Source of the DNA: CAZSWR01 sp964610885
GTDB lineage: Bacteria > Bacteroidota > Ignavibacteria > Kapaibacteriales > UBA2268
Reading direction: 5' to 3'
Assembly: GCA_964610885.1 (NCBI GenBank)
Contig: CAZSWR010000102.1
Coordinates: forward strand, 1 to 11,432
Length of the DNA: 11,432 nt
The position numbers and the translations under genes were made by a program. Of the stretch, positions 1 through 7,054 are shown one piece after another (positions within the stretch are counted from its first letter, which is position 1; every line of letters starts with the position of its first letter). The notes below the pieces were generated by a model. It was not told the origin of the DNA. It ran no database searches and saw nothing but the letters and a program-made list of their open reading frames with translations.

Positions 1-86
1 GCAACCTGTTCGAGTACAAGCAGATGCTCGACCTCGGCTACGAGTACTATCCGATTGGCCGCCGTTTTGTGAACTCGAAGATATAG
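1..86 (+). CDS. 3' end of an unidentified gene (partial)
   Basis: The frame ending at TAG 84-86 is open to the left edge and encodes at least 27 residues, ending in GYEYYPIGRRFVNSKI. Codons are mostly C- or G-ending (CTC, GAC, GGC, TAC), as in the GC-richer genes of the window and unlike the AT-rich gene that follows, so this looks like genuine coding sequence. Too little is present to name a family. It marks the left boundary of the AT-rich block. Confidence 0.55.
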   Translation, partial: NLFEYKQMLDLGYEYYPIGRRFVNSKI

Positions 87-152
87 GAAATAATAAAGGT
101 TAAATAAGACTCGAATCTGTTTCGGAAGTATTTTATTATACTGAGATTATTC

Positions 153-193
153 GTATATTTCAAAATAGTTCGAAATAAAGTAGTATATTTCAA
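153..193 (+). promoter_or_regulatory. Pair of 11-bp direct repeats upstream of the DUF262 gene
   Basis: GTATATTTCAA occurs at 153-163 and again at 183-193, exactly 30 bp apart, with a TTCGAA palindrome (169-174) between them. The pair ends 39 bp before the ATG of the DUF262 gene. Three-helical-turn spacing would put both copies on the same face of the DNA, so an operator is possible. The region is very AT-rich, so chance repetition is not excluded. I found no TAnnTTTG promoter motif here. Confidence 0.3.
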
Positions 194-232
194 CTTTACG
201 TGAAGTGATTCATAATAAATAATCAAACGAAT

Positions 233-2041
233 ATGGCAGAAAAATACAATGCATCAAACATTGCAATTGAACAAATCTTGAATTTTATTAAATCAGAAGA
301 GATTGCAATACCAGAGATTCAAAGACCTTTCGTTTGGAAGCCCAAACAGGTTCGTGATTTGATTGACTCTCTTTATATTGGTTATCCAACTGGCTACCTG
401 ATCATTTCCCAGAGCCCAAACATGAAATTGAAGGACGGGACATTGTCCGAAGGAAAGAAAATCATGATTGATGGTCAACAAAGGGTAACAGCTCTTATGA
501 CTTCAATAATGGGAATGGAAGTAATAAACTCCGATTTCGAAAAGAAGAGGATTAAAATCTCTTTCAATCCATTAGCTGTTGATGAAGATGAAGTGTTTAA
601 AGTACAAGACAATGCCATATTAAAGGATAAAAAGTGGATTACAGATATTGCCGATGTATTTAAGTCTGATTTTAAACGTGGTAGTTTTGTTGCAAAGTAT
701 TGCGAGTCGAATCCTGAAATTGATTCTGACAAATTGCACGATATATTAGACGCATTAATCGGAATAAAAAACCGCCAAATAGGAGTAATCACATTAGACA
801 AAGAACTTACAATTGATGAAGTTACTGAAATATTTATCAGAATTAATAGTCAAGGTGCAAAATTAAACCAATCGGATTTTGCAATGTCAAAAATAGCTGC
901 AAATACAAAATATGGTGGCAATACACTGCGAAAAGCCATTGATTATTTTTCTCATTTAGCAGTTCAACCCGACTGGTACAATGAAATGACAAAAGACAGA
1001 GATTTCATGGAATCCACGTTTGCACCTAAAATTAAATGGCTTAAAGACGATCGAGAAGAGATTTTTGACCCAGGTTACGGAGATATTCTACGTGTTGCAT
1101 TTATGTATAAATTCGGCCGTGGAAAGATGAAGGATTTAGTGAGTTTGCTCGGTGGTCGTGATTTCGAAACTCGTGACTACAAAGAAGAAATTGCTGAATC
1201 TTCTTTTGGAAAATTGACCGATGGTGTTATGGATTTTATGAGTGAGTTTTCATTCTCAAACTTTATACTATCAATTAAATCTGCAGGTTTCATTTCAAAC
1301 AGATTGATTAACTCTCAAATGACATTGGATTTTGCTTATACTCTTTATTTAATGTTATACAATAACGATCAAATTGACAAAAATCAGATAAAACATTATG
1401 TTTCTAAATGGTATGTATTTTCTACATTGACAAGTAGATATATTACTTCACCTGAATCAATAATGGATATGGATATTCGCAGAATTGCGGAGAAAGGATT
1501 TTTGGAATACTTAAATGAAATTGAAGATGCAAACTTATCTGATACGTTTTGGGACACTGGTTTAGTTCAGGAATTAGAGACTTCAGCTATTAACAGTCCA
1601 TTCTATAATGTATATTTGGCTGCACAAGTTCATGGAAGCGACAATTCACTTTTAATGAATGGTACAAAAGTTCGAGATTTGATAACAACAATGGGAGATA
1701 TTCATCATATTTTTCCAAAAGCATACTTACAGAAGAATGGAATAAACGATAAGTCAAAATACAATCAGATTGCTAATTACTCATATCTTGATACACAAAC
1801 GAATATTTCTATCGGAGAAAAAGCACCAAATGAATATTTCGATGCCGTTTATGAGCAATGTGTTTCAAAAGAAATGAAATATGGTAATATATCAAGTGTT
1901 GCATTATTAAAAGAAAACTTGAGTTTAAATTGCATTCCTGAAAACATTGTTTCAATGACAGCTGCACATTACGAAGAGTTTCTTTTGGAACGGAGGAAAC
2001 TAATGGCAAAAAAAATTAAATATTATTATAACTCATTATAA
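233..2041 (+). CDS. DUF262 + HNH (DUF1524-like) GmrSD/SspE-type protein
   Basis: A complete 602-residue protein. The N-terminal DUF262 domain shows IPEIQRPFVW at 26-35 and the hallmark IDGQQR at 79-84, the ParB-like nucleotide-handling motif. The C-terminal region carries GDIHHIFPK at 488-496 (H491, H492), followed by ANY (N515) and TN (N524), which fits the HNH nuclease of DUF1524. Two-domain proteins of this kind include the GmrSD type IV restriction enzymes, which cut modified DNA, and SspE, which acts in phosphorothioate-based phage defence. Phage defence is therefore the best inference, but the target cannot be read from sequence. No modification genes are present nearby. The ATG at 233 lacks a Shine-Dalgarno sequence, and the next upstream gene ends 146 bp away, so it is probably transcribed on its own. 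Codons are strongly A/T-ending compared with the transporter downstream, which suggests horizontal acquisition. Confidence 0.9.
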   Translation: MAEKYNASNIAIEQILNFIKSEEIAIPEIQRPFVWKPKQVRDLIDSLYIGYPTGYLIISQSPNMKLKDGTLSEGKKIMIDGQQRVTALMTSIMGMEVINSDFEKKRIKISFNPLAVDEDEVFKVQDNAILKDKKWITDIADVFKSDFKRGSFVAKYCESNPEIDSDKLHDILDALIGIKNRQIGVITLDKELTIDEVTEIFIRINSQGAKLNQSDFAMSKIAANTKYGGNTLRKAIDYFSHLAVQPDWYNEMTKDRDFMESTFAPKIKWLKDDREEIFDPGYGDILRVAFMYKFGRGKMKDLVSLLGGRDFETRDYKEEIAESSFGKLTDGVMDFMSEFSFSNFILSIKSAGFISNRLINSQMTLDFAYTLYLMLYNNDQIDKNQIKHYVSKWYVFSTLTSRYITSPESIMDMDIRRIAEKGFLEYLNEIEDANLSDTFWDTGLVQELETSAINSPFYNVYLAAQVHGSDNSLLMNGTKVRDLITTMGDIHHIFPKAYLQKNGINDKSKYNQIANYSYLDTQTNISIGEKAPNEYFDAVYEQCVSKEMKYGNISSVALLKENLSLNCIPENIVSMTAAHYEEFLLERRKLMAKKIKYYYNSL

Positions 2042-2168
2042 TAGGTCAACCACACGATCAAACAAAAATATCGTCCTTCGTTATTTCAGTTGAGGATAAA
2101 GCTCTCAATCAGCAACATTTCACTCCACATTACACAAAATGTAAAATTTATGACTGGTACTGAATCAA

Positions 2169-2750
2169 ATGGATGCATATTTATTTCTTGGATTTTTGAT
2201 TATATTTATGCTTGGAATTCCAATAGGGATTGGACTACTATGCTATTTTGTTCCAAAAAAACTTGGTTATCCAAGGGTAGCTAAATACTTGACAATTTCT
2301 TTCGGGCTTATTGTTTTATTTATTGGACTTTACTATATATTTGAAGACCAACTATTCACAAAAAACAACGCAAAGGAATTGCTTGAAGAACAAGAATTTG
2401 TTCTGATTGATGACTTTGTCTTACTGAAAAATGAATCTACGTATGCGATAGGTGATTATTATCATGCTTTTGTACTGAAGATTTCGGATAGAGACAAAGA
2501 AGACGCAATTTCAAAAATCAAAAGTTCAACTGATTTTCGCGTGATCAATGCTTTGACAGATACTTTACAATATCAACGACCTCACAATAGGTATTATGGC
2601 AACAAATCAATAAAAAACTATGAGACTGAAATTTCGTATGTGCGGGAGTACTTTGAGCCAAGTGGACGAGAAGGATTTGCACCGACTTTTAGGCGAATAT
2701 CAATCAGCAAAACCCAAAATGAATTGACATTTGAAGACATTGATGAATAA
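2169..2750 (+). CDS. Hypothetical membrane-anchored protein, two TM helices plus soluble domain
   Basis: A 193-residue protein. Residues ~3-28 form a hydrophobic helix, followed by a short basic loop (PKKLGYPRVAK), a second helix at ~39-60, and about 130 residues of mixed alpha/beta soluble sequence rich in charged residues. It has no cleavable signal peptide and no catalytic motif that I recognise. I have an impression of similar 'YLFLGFLIIF...' proteins in Bacteroidota, always uncharacterised, but this is memory and not a search. It lies 127 bp after the DUF262 gene on the same strand and shares its AT-rich codon use, so it may belong to the same acquired block. The ATG at 2169 has no Shine-Dalgarno sequence, and no in-frame upstream start is better. 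Confidence 0.75.
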   Translation: MDAYLFLGFLIIFMLGIPIGIGLLCYFVPKKLGYPRVAKYLTISFGLIVLFIGLYYIFEDQLFTKNNAKELLEEQEFVLIDDFVLLKNESTYAIGDYYHAFVLKISDRDKEDAISKIKSSTDFRVINALTDTLQYQRPHNRYYGNKSIKNYETEISYVREYFEPSGREGFAPTFRRISISKTQNELTFEDIDE

Positions 2751-2795
2751 AAACGCTCTCTATTTATACAAATCTCAAGCAAAACAAATCGAATA

Positions 2796-3215
2796 TCACC
2801 TTCTCCCTCTCCTGAACCCTTTGATCGCGATGGCGAGCGCCAAAGAGAAGAAATACATGAGGAAATAGTTCATCGGGAGGAAGAGGACGTACTGGATCTT
2901 CATCATCGCGCCGGACTCGTCGCCGCCCACCGAAAGGCCCGAAGCGATGCCGATCACGAAAAAAATAACCGTCTGAACCGCGAAAAGCATTAACTGCACG
3001 GATGCTGACACCACCGAATTCAAAATTGTTTGCTCGGCCGAAGCCCTGTAGAATACAAAACCATTGGCCAGCGCGCACCCGCAATAGACCATCAGTACCA
3101 GGATTGAAACCAGAAAATCGAATGTGTAGTCCGTGCCTGCCATCAGAACAAAAAATGGCAGAGCAAAACACAACACCGAATTGATGAATGACGTTATATA
3201 ATCTATTTTGCGCAT
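2796..3215 (-). CDS. Hypothetical four-helix integral membrane protein
   Basis: A 139-residue, very hydrophobic protein with four predicted membrane helices at about residues 8-27, 33-56, 68-95 and 106-133, and a basic C-terminus (KGFRRGRR) that would favour the cytoplasm. No family motif is recognised. GC-rich codon use (CTG, GCC, ATC) matches the window's core genes and not the adjacent AT-rich block. It converges on the 193-residue membrane protein with a gap of 45 bp. The overlapping minus-strand reading of 157 residues in another frame is arginine- and glycine-rich without membrane logic, and I treat it as a shadow. The start at 3215 has only a weak GGAA upstream, about 13 bases away. 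Confidence 0.7.
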   Translation of the reverse strand: MRKIDYITSFINSVLCFALPFFVLMAGTDYTFDFLVSILVLMVYCGCALANGFVFYRASAEQTILNSVVSASVQLMLFAVQTVIFFVIGIASGLSVGGDESGAMMKIQYVLFLPMNYFLMYFFSLALAIAIKGFRRGRR

Positions 3216-3316
3216 TTGTGGCCGATTCCATTTTCAATAAAACGTTAAATTACGGACATTGCTCGACAATTCAAAATTTCAATCTTCCTTATTTCATGAC
3301 ATTTTCAAGAGTCTCT

Positions 3317-3337
3317 GGGCGGGTTTGGAACCCGCCC
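3317..3337. repeat. GC-rich perfect hairpin, intergenic repeat
   Basis: GGGCGGGTT (3317-3325) and AACCCGCCC (3329-3337) form a perfect 9-bp stem around TGG, followed by CCTAC. A second hairpin of the same design, with a GGGTT..AACCC core and CCTAC directly after it, lies at 5445-5464. It stands out in AT-rich surroundings. There is no T-run after it, so it looks like a dispersed palindromic repeat and not a classical terminator. Confidence 0.6.
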
Positions 3338-3532
3338 CTACATTTATTTACGTAAATCGAATGTTGGTTTGAGCAGAGGGGCCAAGAATCGTAAGATCAT
3401 GTAGAGCATATTCTGCAACATCCAATAAATCTACTCCGGCTTGAGGCTTCCGTCATTTTGGAGCCAGAAAAAAAAGGGGTGGAATAATTTATCCACATTC
3501 CTTTGTAATTCAACGTGAAATTTCTATTTTTA

Positions 3533-3540
3533 TAAGTTTG
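3533..3540 (+). promoter_or_regulatory. Possible Bacteroidota-type -7 element before the nucleoside transporter
   Basis: TAAGTTTG at 3533-3540 matches the TAnnTTTG -7 consensus of Bacteroidota housekeeping promoters, and it lies 49 bp before the ATG. The expected TTG near -33 is poorly placed (the nearest is CTTTG at 3501-3505, too far upstream), so this is a tentative call. Confidence 0.3.
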
Positions 3541-3589
3541 AATTTTAGTAAATAAATAAACATTATTATATCATAATTTAAGAGTTTTT

Positions 3590-4921
3590 ATGGATGTTAC
3601 TTCACTGTTTCGTGGATTGATCGGATTGTTTGCAGTCATAATGATTGCCTTCCTGTTCTCGAACAACAAGAAGAAAGTGCCCTGGCGAATGGTCGGAATC
3701 GGCGTCGCCTTGCAGTTCGCTTTTGCAATCTTCGTCCTGAAAATCGATTTCGGGCAACAATTGTTCGCATACATAAGCGGTGCATTTGTTACGATTCTGA
3801 ATTTCACCGAAAAGGGCGCCACGTTCGTATTCGGCCGGCTCGCTTTGGGACCTGCTGACAAGGACAGCTTGGGATTCTACTTCGCGTTCCAAGCGCTCCC
3901 GACGATTATTTTCTTTGCCGCGCTGACGTCGATGCTGTACTATTTGGGCATCATGCAGAAAGTTGTGCAGGGAATCGCGTGGGTGATGGCTCGCCTCTTG
4001 GGCACGAGCGGCGCCGAATCGCTTTCCGTCGCGGCTAACGTGTTTATCGGCCAGACCGAAGCCCCGTTGGTGATCCGACCGTATATTTCGACGATGACAC
4101 AATCCGAATTGCTCACGATGATGGTGGGCGGAATGGCGCACATCGCCGGTGGCGTTATGGCCGCTTACGTCCAGATGCTGGGCACGACTTACGCAGCCGC
4201 GCACGGAGTGGCCCTGGACGTGGCCCAAACCCAATTCGCAGGCCATTTGCTCGCTGCCAGCGTGATGAGTGCTCCGGCAACGATGGTCGTAGCGAAGATA
4301 CTCATCCCCGAGATGGGCACGCCTCAGACAAGAGGAACCGTCAAAGTGAAGGTGGAGAGAACACATTCGAGCATTATCGACGCCACGGCCGCCGGCGCAA
4401 GCGATGGCGTCAAGCTGGCGATCAACGTTGCGGCAATGCTTATTGCATTTATTGCTCTTATAGCCCTGATTAACTCGTTGCTTTGGGGCTTGGGCGACAT
4501 GACCGGCCTCAACGAAACGCTTATGGCAAACTATGGCCAGCCGCTCTCGCTCGAGCTGATTCTGGGAATGGTCTTGCAATTCGTAGCTTTCGCAATTGGT
4601 GTGCCCTGGGAGGACGCGATGCGCGTCGGCTCGCTTATGGGTATCAAAGTGGTGGCGAACGAGTTCGTGGCCTACAAACAGCTTTCCGACGTGATTATGG
4701 CCGGTGGCCTCAGCCAGAAAGCAATTACCATCTCGACCTACGCACTCTGTGGTTTTGCTAACTTTGCTTCGATAGCGATTCAGATTGGCGGTATCAGCCC
4801 GCTGGCAGAGAATCGGCGCAAAGACATCGCTTCGCTCGGCCTGCGGGCCGTCCTCGGCGGTACGATTGCCACCTGGATGACAGCTTCAATCGCTGGTATT
4901 CTCACCACAGGCGGCAACTAA
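3590..4921 (+). CDS. nupC: Concentrative nucleoside transporter (CNT/NupC family)
   Basis: An inner-membrane nucleoside:cation symporter of 443 residues, close to the length of bacterial CNTs (about 400-430). The family signature is clear: GQTEAPLVIRPY at 154-165, followed by MTQSEL and the GGMAHIAGGVMAAY gating segment at 180-193. The second half has VVANEFVAY at 354-362 and CGFANFASIAIQIGG at 387-401. In the Vibrio cholerae CNT structure, the nucleoside is held by Gln-Thr-Glu of the first motif and by Asn and Ser three residues apart in the last. Here these correspond to Q155, T156, E157, N391 and S394, so the substrate site looks intact. The coupling ion (usually Na+ in this subgroup) is inferred. 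The gene stands alone, with an AT-rich leader upstream and a strong terminator 33 bp downstream. Codons are GC-rich. Confidence 0.95.
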   Translation: MDVTSLFRGLIGLFAVIMIAFLFSNNKKKVPWRMVGIGVALQFAFAIFVLKIDFGQQLFAYISGAFVTILNFTEKGATFVFGRLALGPADKDSLGFYFAFQALPTIIFFAALTSMLYYLGIMQKVVQGIAWVMARLLGTSGAESLSVAANVFIGQTEAPLVIRPYISTMTQSELLTMMVGGMAHIAGGVMAAYVQMLGTTYAAAHGVALDVAQTQFAGHLLAASVMSAPATMVVAKILIPEMGTPQTRGTVKVKVERTHSSIIDATAAGASDGVKLAINVAAMLIAFIALIALINSLLWGLGDMTGLNETLMANYGQPLSLELILGMVLQFVAFAIGVPWEDAMRVGSLMGIKVVANEFVAYKQLSDVIMAGGLSQKAITISTYALCGFANFASIAIQIGGISPLAENRRKDIASLGLRAVLGGTIATWMTASIAGILTTGGN

Positions 4922-4954
4922 TCAATAGCAACGCAATTTTTGAGCATATAAAAG

Positions 4955-4990
4955 AATCCCCTTTCTACGCGAGTAGTTAGGGGATTTTTA
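4955..4990 (+). terminator. Intrinsic terminator of the nucleoside transporter
   Basis: AATCCCCT (4955-4962) pairs with AGGGGATT (4979-4986). Inside it, CTAC/GTAG (4965-4968 and 4973-4976) closes a GCGA tetraloop of the stable GNRA class. The stem runs straight into TTTTTA. The position, 33 bp after the stop codon, is as expected for rho-independent termination. Confidence 0.85.
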
Positions 4991-5261
4991 TTGAAGGATT
5001 TTGTTTAATTGCAGCAAAACTTAGGCTCCATCCTAGTACTCATCCGATGACTTATGGGATACTTATTCGAAATTGAATCGAGATTTTGTAGTCATCTGAT
5101 GAGTCCCCAAGCAAAATATTGCGAGCAAATTTCATCTAACTTTAATAAATTAGGTCTGGTGCTTAGAAGAAAAAGCCGGTTTCAGATTGGAACAGAGGGT
5201 TTGTTGGATATGAAAGATTTTTGGACTAACGCCCGTTATTGTTCTTGCTTTCTTGTTTTAT

Positions 5262-5273
5262 GGGGCGGAGCCC
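5262..5273. repeat. Small hairpin repeat, GGA-loop variant
   Basis: GGGC (5263-5266), GGA, GCCC (5270-5273) form a 4-bp stem preceded by TTTTATG and followed by TAATATCTTCGTAGC. It aligns with the hairpin at 5312-5324 and its tail (CGAGATCTTTTTTG) and appears to be a diverged copy of the same element. Confidence 0.45.
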
Positions 5274-5296
5274 TAATATCTTCGTAGCAAATTGTT

Positions 5297-5336
5297 GATC
5301 TCGTTATTTTAGGGGCGTAGCCCCGAGATCTTTTTT
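5297..5336 (+). terminator. Nested hairpin with T-run, terminator-like repeat copy
   Basis: The inner stem GGGGC (5312-5316) / GCCCC (5320-5324) closes a GTA triloop. The outer arms GATCTC (5297-5302) and GAGATC (5325-5330) are complementary, and TTTTTT follows at 5331-5336. It has the form of an intrinsic terminator, but no gene ends just upstream, so it is more likely a repeat family member that happens to carry a T-run. Confidence 0.4.
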
Positions 5337-5444
5337 GTTTTATTTCATGGCCACGCCCCTTGGATGTTCGTCCTGAATTTTTTGCTATGAAGTATTAGAT
5401 TACAATCCATTAAGAATTCACAATCTCCCTTTTGATTCGAGTAA

Positions 5445-5464
5445 GGGTTCAAGATTTTGAACCC
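5445..5464. repeat. Perfect 8-bp hairpin repeat
   Basis: GGGTTCAA (5445-5452) and TTGAACCC (5457-5464) pair perfectly around GATT and are followed by CTACGTTCAAGATTTTG. TTCAAGATTTT thus occurs twice (from 5448 and from 5470), one copy inside the hairpin. The hairpin shares the GGGTT..AACCC core and CCTAC tail of the hairpin at 3317-3337. Confidence 0.55.
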
Positions 5465-5536
5465 CTACGTTCAAGATTTTGGCTATTCGCTATTTTGTGT
5501 GGATTGTTGAAAGCCAGGTAAATGTTTCTTAAATAT

Positions 5537-5557
5537 CGCGTAGCGCTTAAACTATGG
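5537..5557 (+). repeat. GTA-triloop hairpin repeat, plus orientation
   Basis: CGC-GTA-GCG (5537-5545) is followed by CTTAAACTATGG. The reverse complement of 5812-5832 has the same layout, hairpin CGC-GTA-GCG plus a GTTAAATTATAG-like tail. This copy therefore belongs to the same family as the pair at 5762-5833 but in the opposite orientation. Confidence 0.5.
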
Positions 5558-5761
5558 TAGGTATCGAAACGGTACTCTTCATTGTTATCCAGTAGGGATT
5601 AAATTATACAACTACATATTTGAACTCTTGATTGTCAATCTCTCGAATGCGAAAATCTCCTATTTTTCAATCAGATCCAGGATTTGTAGTGCATAAATTT
5701 TAATCACATCACAGAAAAAACAATTCTATATCCTGTTTGAATTAGCAACTTAGAATCTGTG

Positions 5762-5833
5762 AATTTAACCTCTACGAGGTAAGATCATATAAAAAGAAAT
5801 CTGATTTCTACTATAATTTAACCGCTACGCGGT
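5762..5833 (-). repeat. Two GTA/TAC-triloop hairpin repeats with compensatory stem changes
   Basis: AATTTAACC occurs at 5762-5770 and 5815-5823, 53 bp apart, and each copy runs into a small hairpin. Copy A is ACCTC-TAC-GAGGT (5768-5780) and copy B is ACCGC-TAC-GCGGT (5821-5833). The stems differ at two paired positions that both keep Watson-Crick pairing, while loop and flank are conserved. This indicates that the folded structure, as RNA or as single-stranded DNA, is what is kept. Confidence 0.6.
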
Positions 5834-5930
5834 AATTAATATTCCAGCTCTTTTCGGCATACTCTAAGAACCTTTAACTCATGGACCCAGTCATTTGTAA
5901 TTGAATCGATAAACGTCAGCAAACGATGAG

Positions 5931-7004
5931 CTACGCCACGGCAGGGGAGAGGATCGTAAGGCATTGTTTGCCCGAATCCAATTCCGCTTGGGCGCCGATC
6001 GGCAGTGTGGCATTCATCTTGTCGTGGCCGAATGGCAGGCCGGAAACCACAGGGATCCCAAGCTCGCAGAAAAACGACTCGATAATCTCGCGGACAGTGA
6101 ATTGGCGGCCCGGGAAGAAATTCCTGCGCGTATCTATTTTGTTCATCTGGCCGAGCGCGACTCCGCGAATATGGTCGAATTTCCCGGCTAATTTCATTTG
6201 CGTGAGCATTCTGTCCATTTTGTATGGCTCTTCGCGAGTTTCCTCGAGGAATAGTATCGTGTCGCGAGTGTCCGGTTCGAATGGCGTGCCGAGCGTGGAG
6301 CAGAAAACGGAGAGATTCCCGCCCACCAATCTGCCGGTTGCCGTGCCTTTGCAGTGCGTTATGGCAGTGGAGTCCTTGATGGCCACCGGCTCGAAATCTT
6401 TTTGTTTGAAAAGTAGTTTCCTCAAGAATTCGCTTTGGAAACTGTTCATTTGCGACGACGCGACAGGCCCATGGAAAGTAATGATCTGTGAGTTTTTGTT
6501 GATGGCAAGTAGCAGCGCGGTAATATCGCTGAAGCCGATAAATACTTTTGGATTCCGGCGAATTTTTTCGAAATCGAGCATTGGAAGTATGCGCATCACT
6601 CCATAGCCGCCGCGGCCTGTCATCACGCAGGAGACGTCTTGCCTCTTGGCAAATTCCATGAACTCTACGGCTCGGTCATGGTCCGGCGCGGAAAAATATC
6701 TATTTTTTGAATCTGATTTCGTGATTGTTTCGCCGATTTCGACTTTCAGGCCCATCGACTTGAAAAATCGGACTGCTGGTTGGATCTGCCCGACGGAAAC
6801 CGGGCTGGCTGGTGCTGTTATTGCAACGGTCGAACCCTCCTCGAGCGCGGGCGGTAGGGCCAGTCGAAGATCTTCGCCGACGTTCAGCTTCTGAGTGTCT
6901 GGGGCGGCAGCTATTGTTTCGCCGGCGCGCGCAGCAAGCGATCCGGCCTGCAGAGCGATGGCCGAAGCGGTGAGTGATTTCAAAAAAGAGCGCCGATTAA
7001 TCAT
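5931..7004 (-). CDS. Tat-exported LD-carboxypeptidase, peptidase family S66 (LdcA/MccF-like)
   Basis: A serine carboxypeptidase of the S66 family. Members remove the terminal D-residue from murein tetrapeptides (LdcA) or cleave microcin C-like peptides (MccF). The start is set at ATG 7004, not the upstream in-frame codon at 7034, because it places a twin-arginine signal (INRRSFLKS, R4-R5, then LTASAIALQAGSLAARA) at the N-terminus and has an AGG about 9 bases upstream. The protein is then 357 residues, longer than cytoplasmic LdcA (about 305) by the signal and a linker. The expected triad is visible: S159 in GFSD (157-160), a Glu in LFLEE (probably E254) and H327 in GLPFGH. TGRGGYG at 129-135 and GRLVGGNLS at 224-232 are also typical. 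Tat export implies action outside the inner membrane, which is unusual for a recycling enzyme. It appears monocistronic. Confidence 0.9.
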   Translation of the reverse strand: MINRRSFLKSLTASAIALQAGSLAARAGETIAAAPDTQKLNVGEDLRLALPPALEEGSTVAITAPASPVSVGQIQPAVRFFKSMGLKVEIGETITKSDSKNRYFSAPDHDRAVEFMEFAKRQDVSCVMTGRGGYGVMRILPMLDFEKIRRNPKVFIGFSDITALLLAINKNSQIITFHGPVASSQMNSFQSEFLRKLLFKQKDFEPVAIKDSTAITHCKGTATGRLVGGNLSVFCSTLGTPFEPDTRDTILFLEETREEPYKMDRMLTQMKLAGKFDHIRGVALGQMNKIDTRRNFFPGRQFTVREIIESFFCELGIPVVSGLPFGHDKMNATLPIGAQAELDSGKQCLTILSPAVA

Positions 7005-7054
7005 TAGTTTGCCTAAATACCAACAATTCAACATCTTAAAATAGCGAATATTTG

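Larger units (their letters stand above)
3238..3589. other. 352-bp intergenic region between divergent genes
   Basis: This region separates the start of the small membrane protein (minus) from the nucleoside transporter (plus), so it should hold promoters for both. It contains the GC-rich hairpin at 3317-3337, a perfect 12-base palindrome ATTTACGTAAAT at 3346-3357, and an AT-rich leader immediately before the transporter. Nothing coding is convincing. Confidence 0.5.
4991..5930. other. 940-bp non-coding region rich in short palindromes
   Basis: No convincing gene is present on either strand. The plus-strand reading at 5054-5287 (77 residues) has no Shine-Dalgarno sequence, no domain and an end that runs into a palindromic repeat, so I do not call it. 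The region carries at least six small hairpins, listed separately, in an otherwise AT-rich background. It lies between the terminator of the transporter and the 3' end of the minus-strand carboxypeptidase, so both neighbours point into it and it is not needed as a promoter region. Confidence 0.6.

Noticed and set aside
2764..3237. 157-residue minus-strand reading overlapping the four-helix membrane protein
   Set aside because: It is arginine-, glycine- and phenylalanine-rich, the usual look of a shifted frame, while the other frame gives a coherent membrane protein.
3445..3525. Minus-strand frame ending FWLQNDGSLKPE in the region before the transporter
   Set aside because: It reads like a protein C-terminus, but a stop closes it about 30 residues upstream and there is no start codon; kept only as a possible gene relic.
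3602..4579. 325-residue open frame antisense to the nucleoside transporter
   Set aside because: Rich in His, Arg and Gln with no domain; it is the mirror of GC-rich coding sequence whose sense strand is a clear CNT transporter.
5054..5287. 77-residue plus-strand reading in the repeat-rich intergenic region
   Set aside because: No Shine-Dalgarno sequence, no recognisable domain, and its end is made of a palindromic repeat.
5762..5833. CRISPR array
   Set aside because: Repeated units are short hairpins, in both orientations and with irregular spacing; no uniform repeat-spacer pattern and no cas genes.
5858..5930. Minus-strand frame ending VHELKVLRVCRKELEY downstream of the carboxypeptidase
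   Set aside because: It reads like protein but has no start and is out of frame with the upstream gene; too short to call even as a remnant.
5926..6606. 226-residue plus-strand open frame antisense to the carboxypeptidase
   Set aside because: Low-complexity serine- and proline-rich shadow; the minus strand encodes an S66 peptidase with its catalytic residues.
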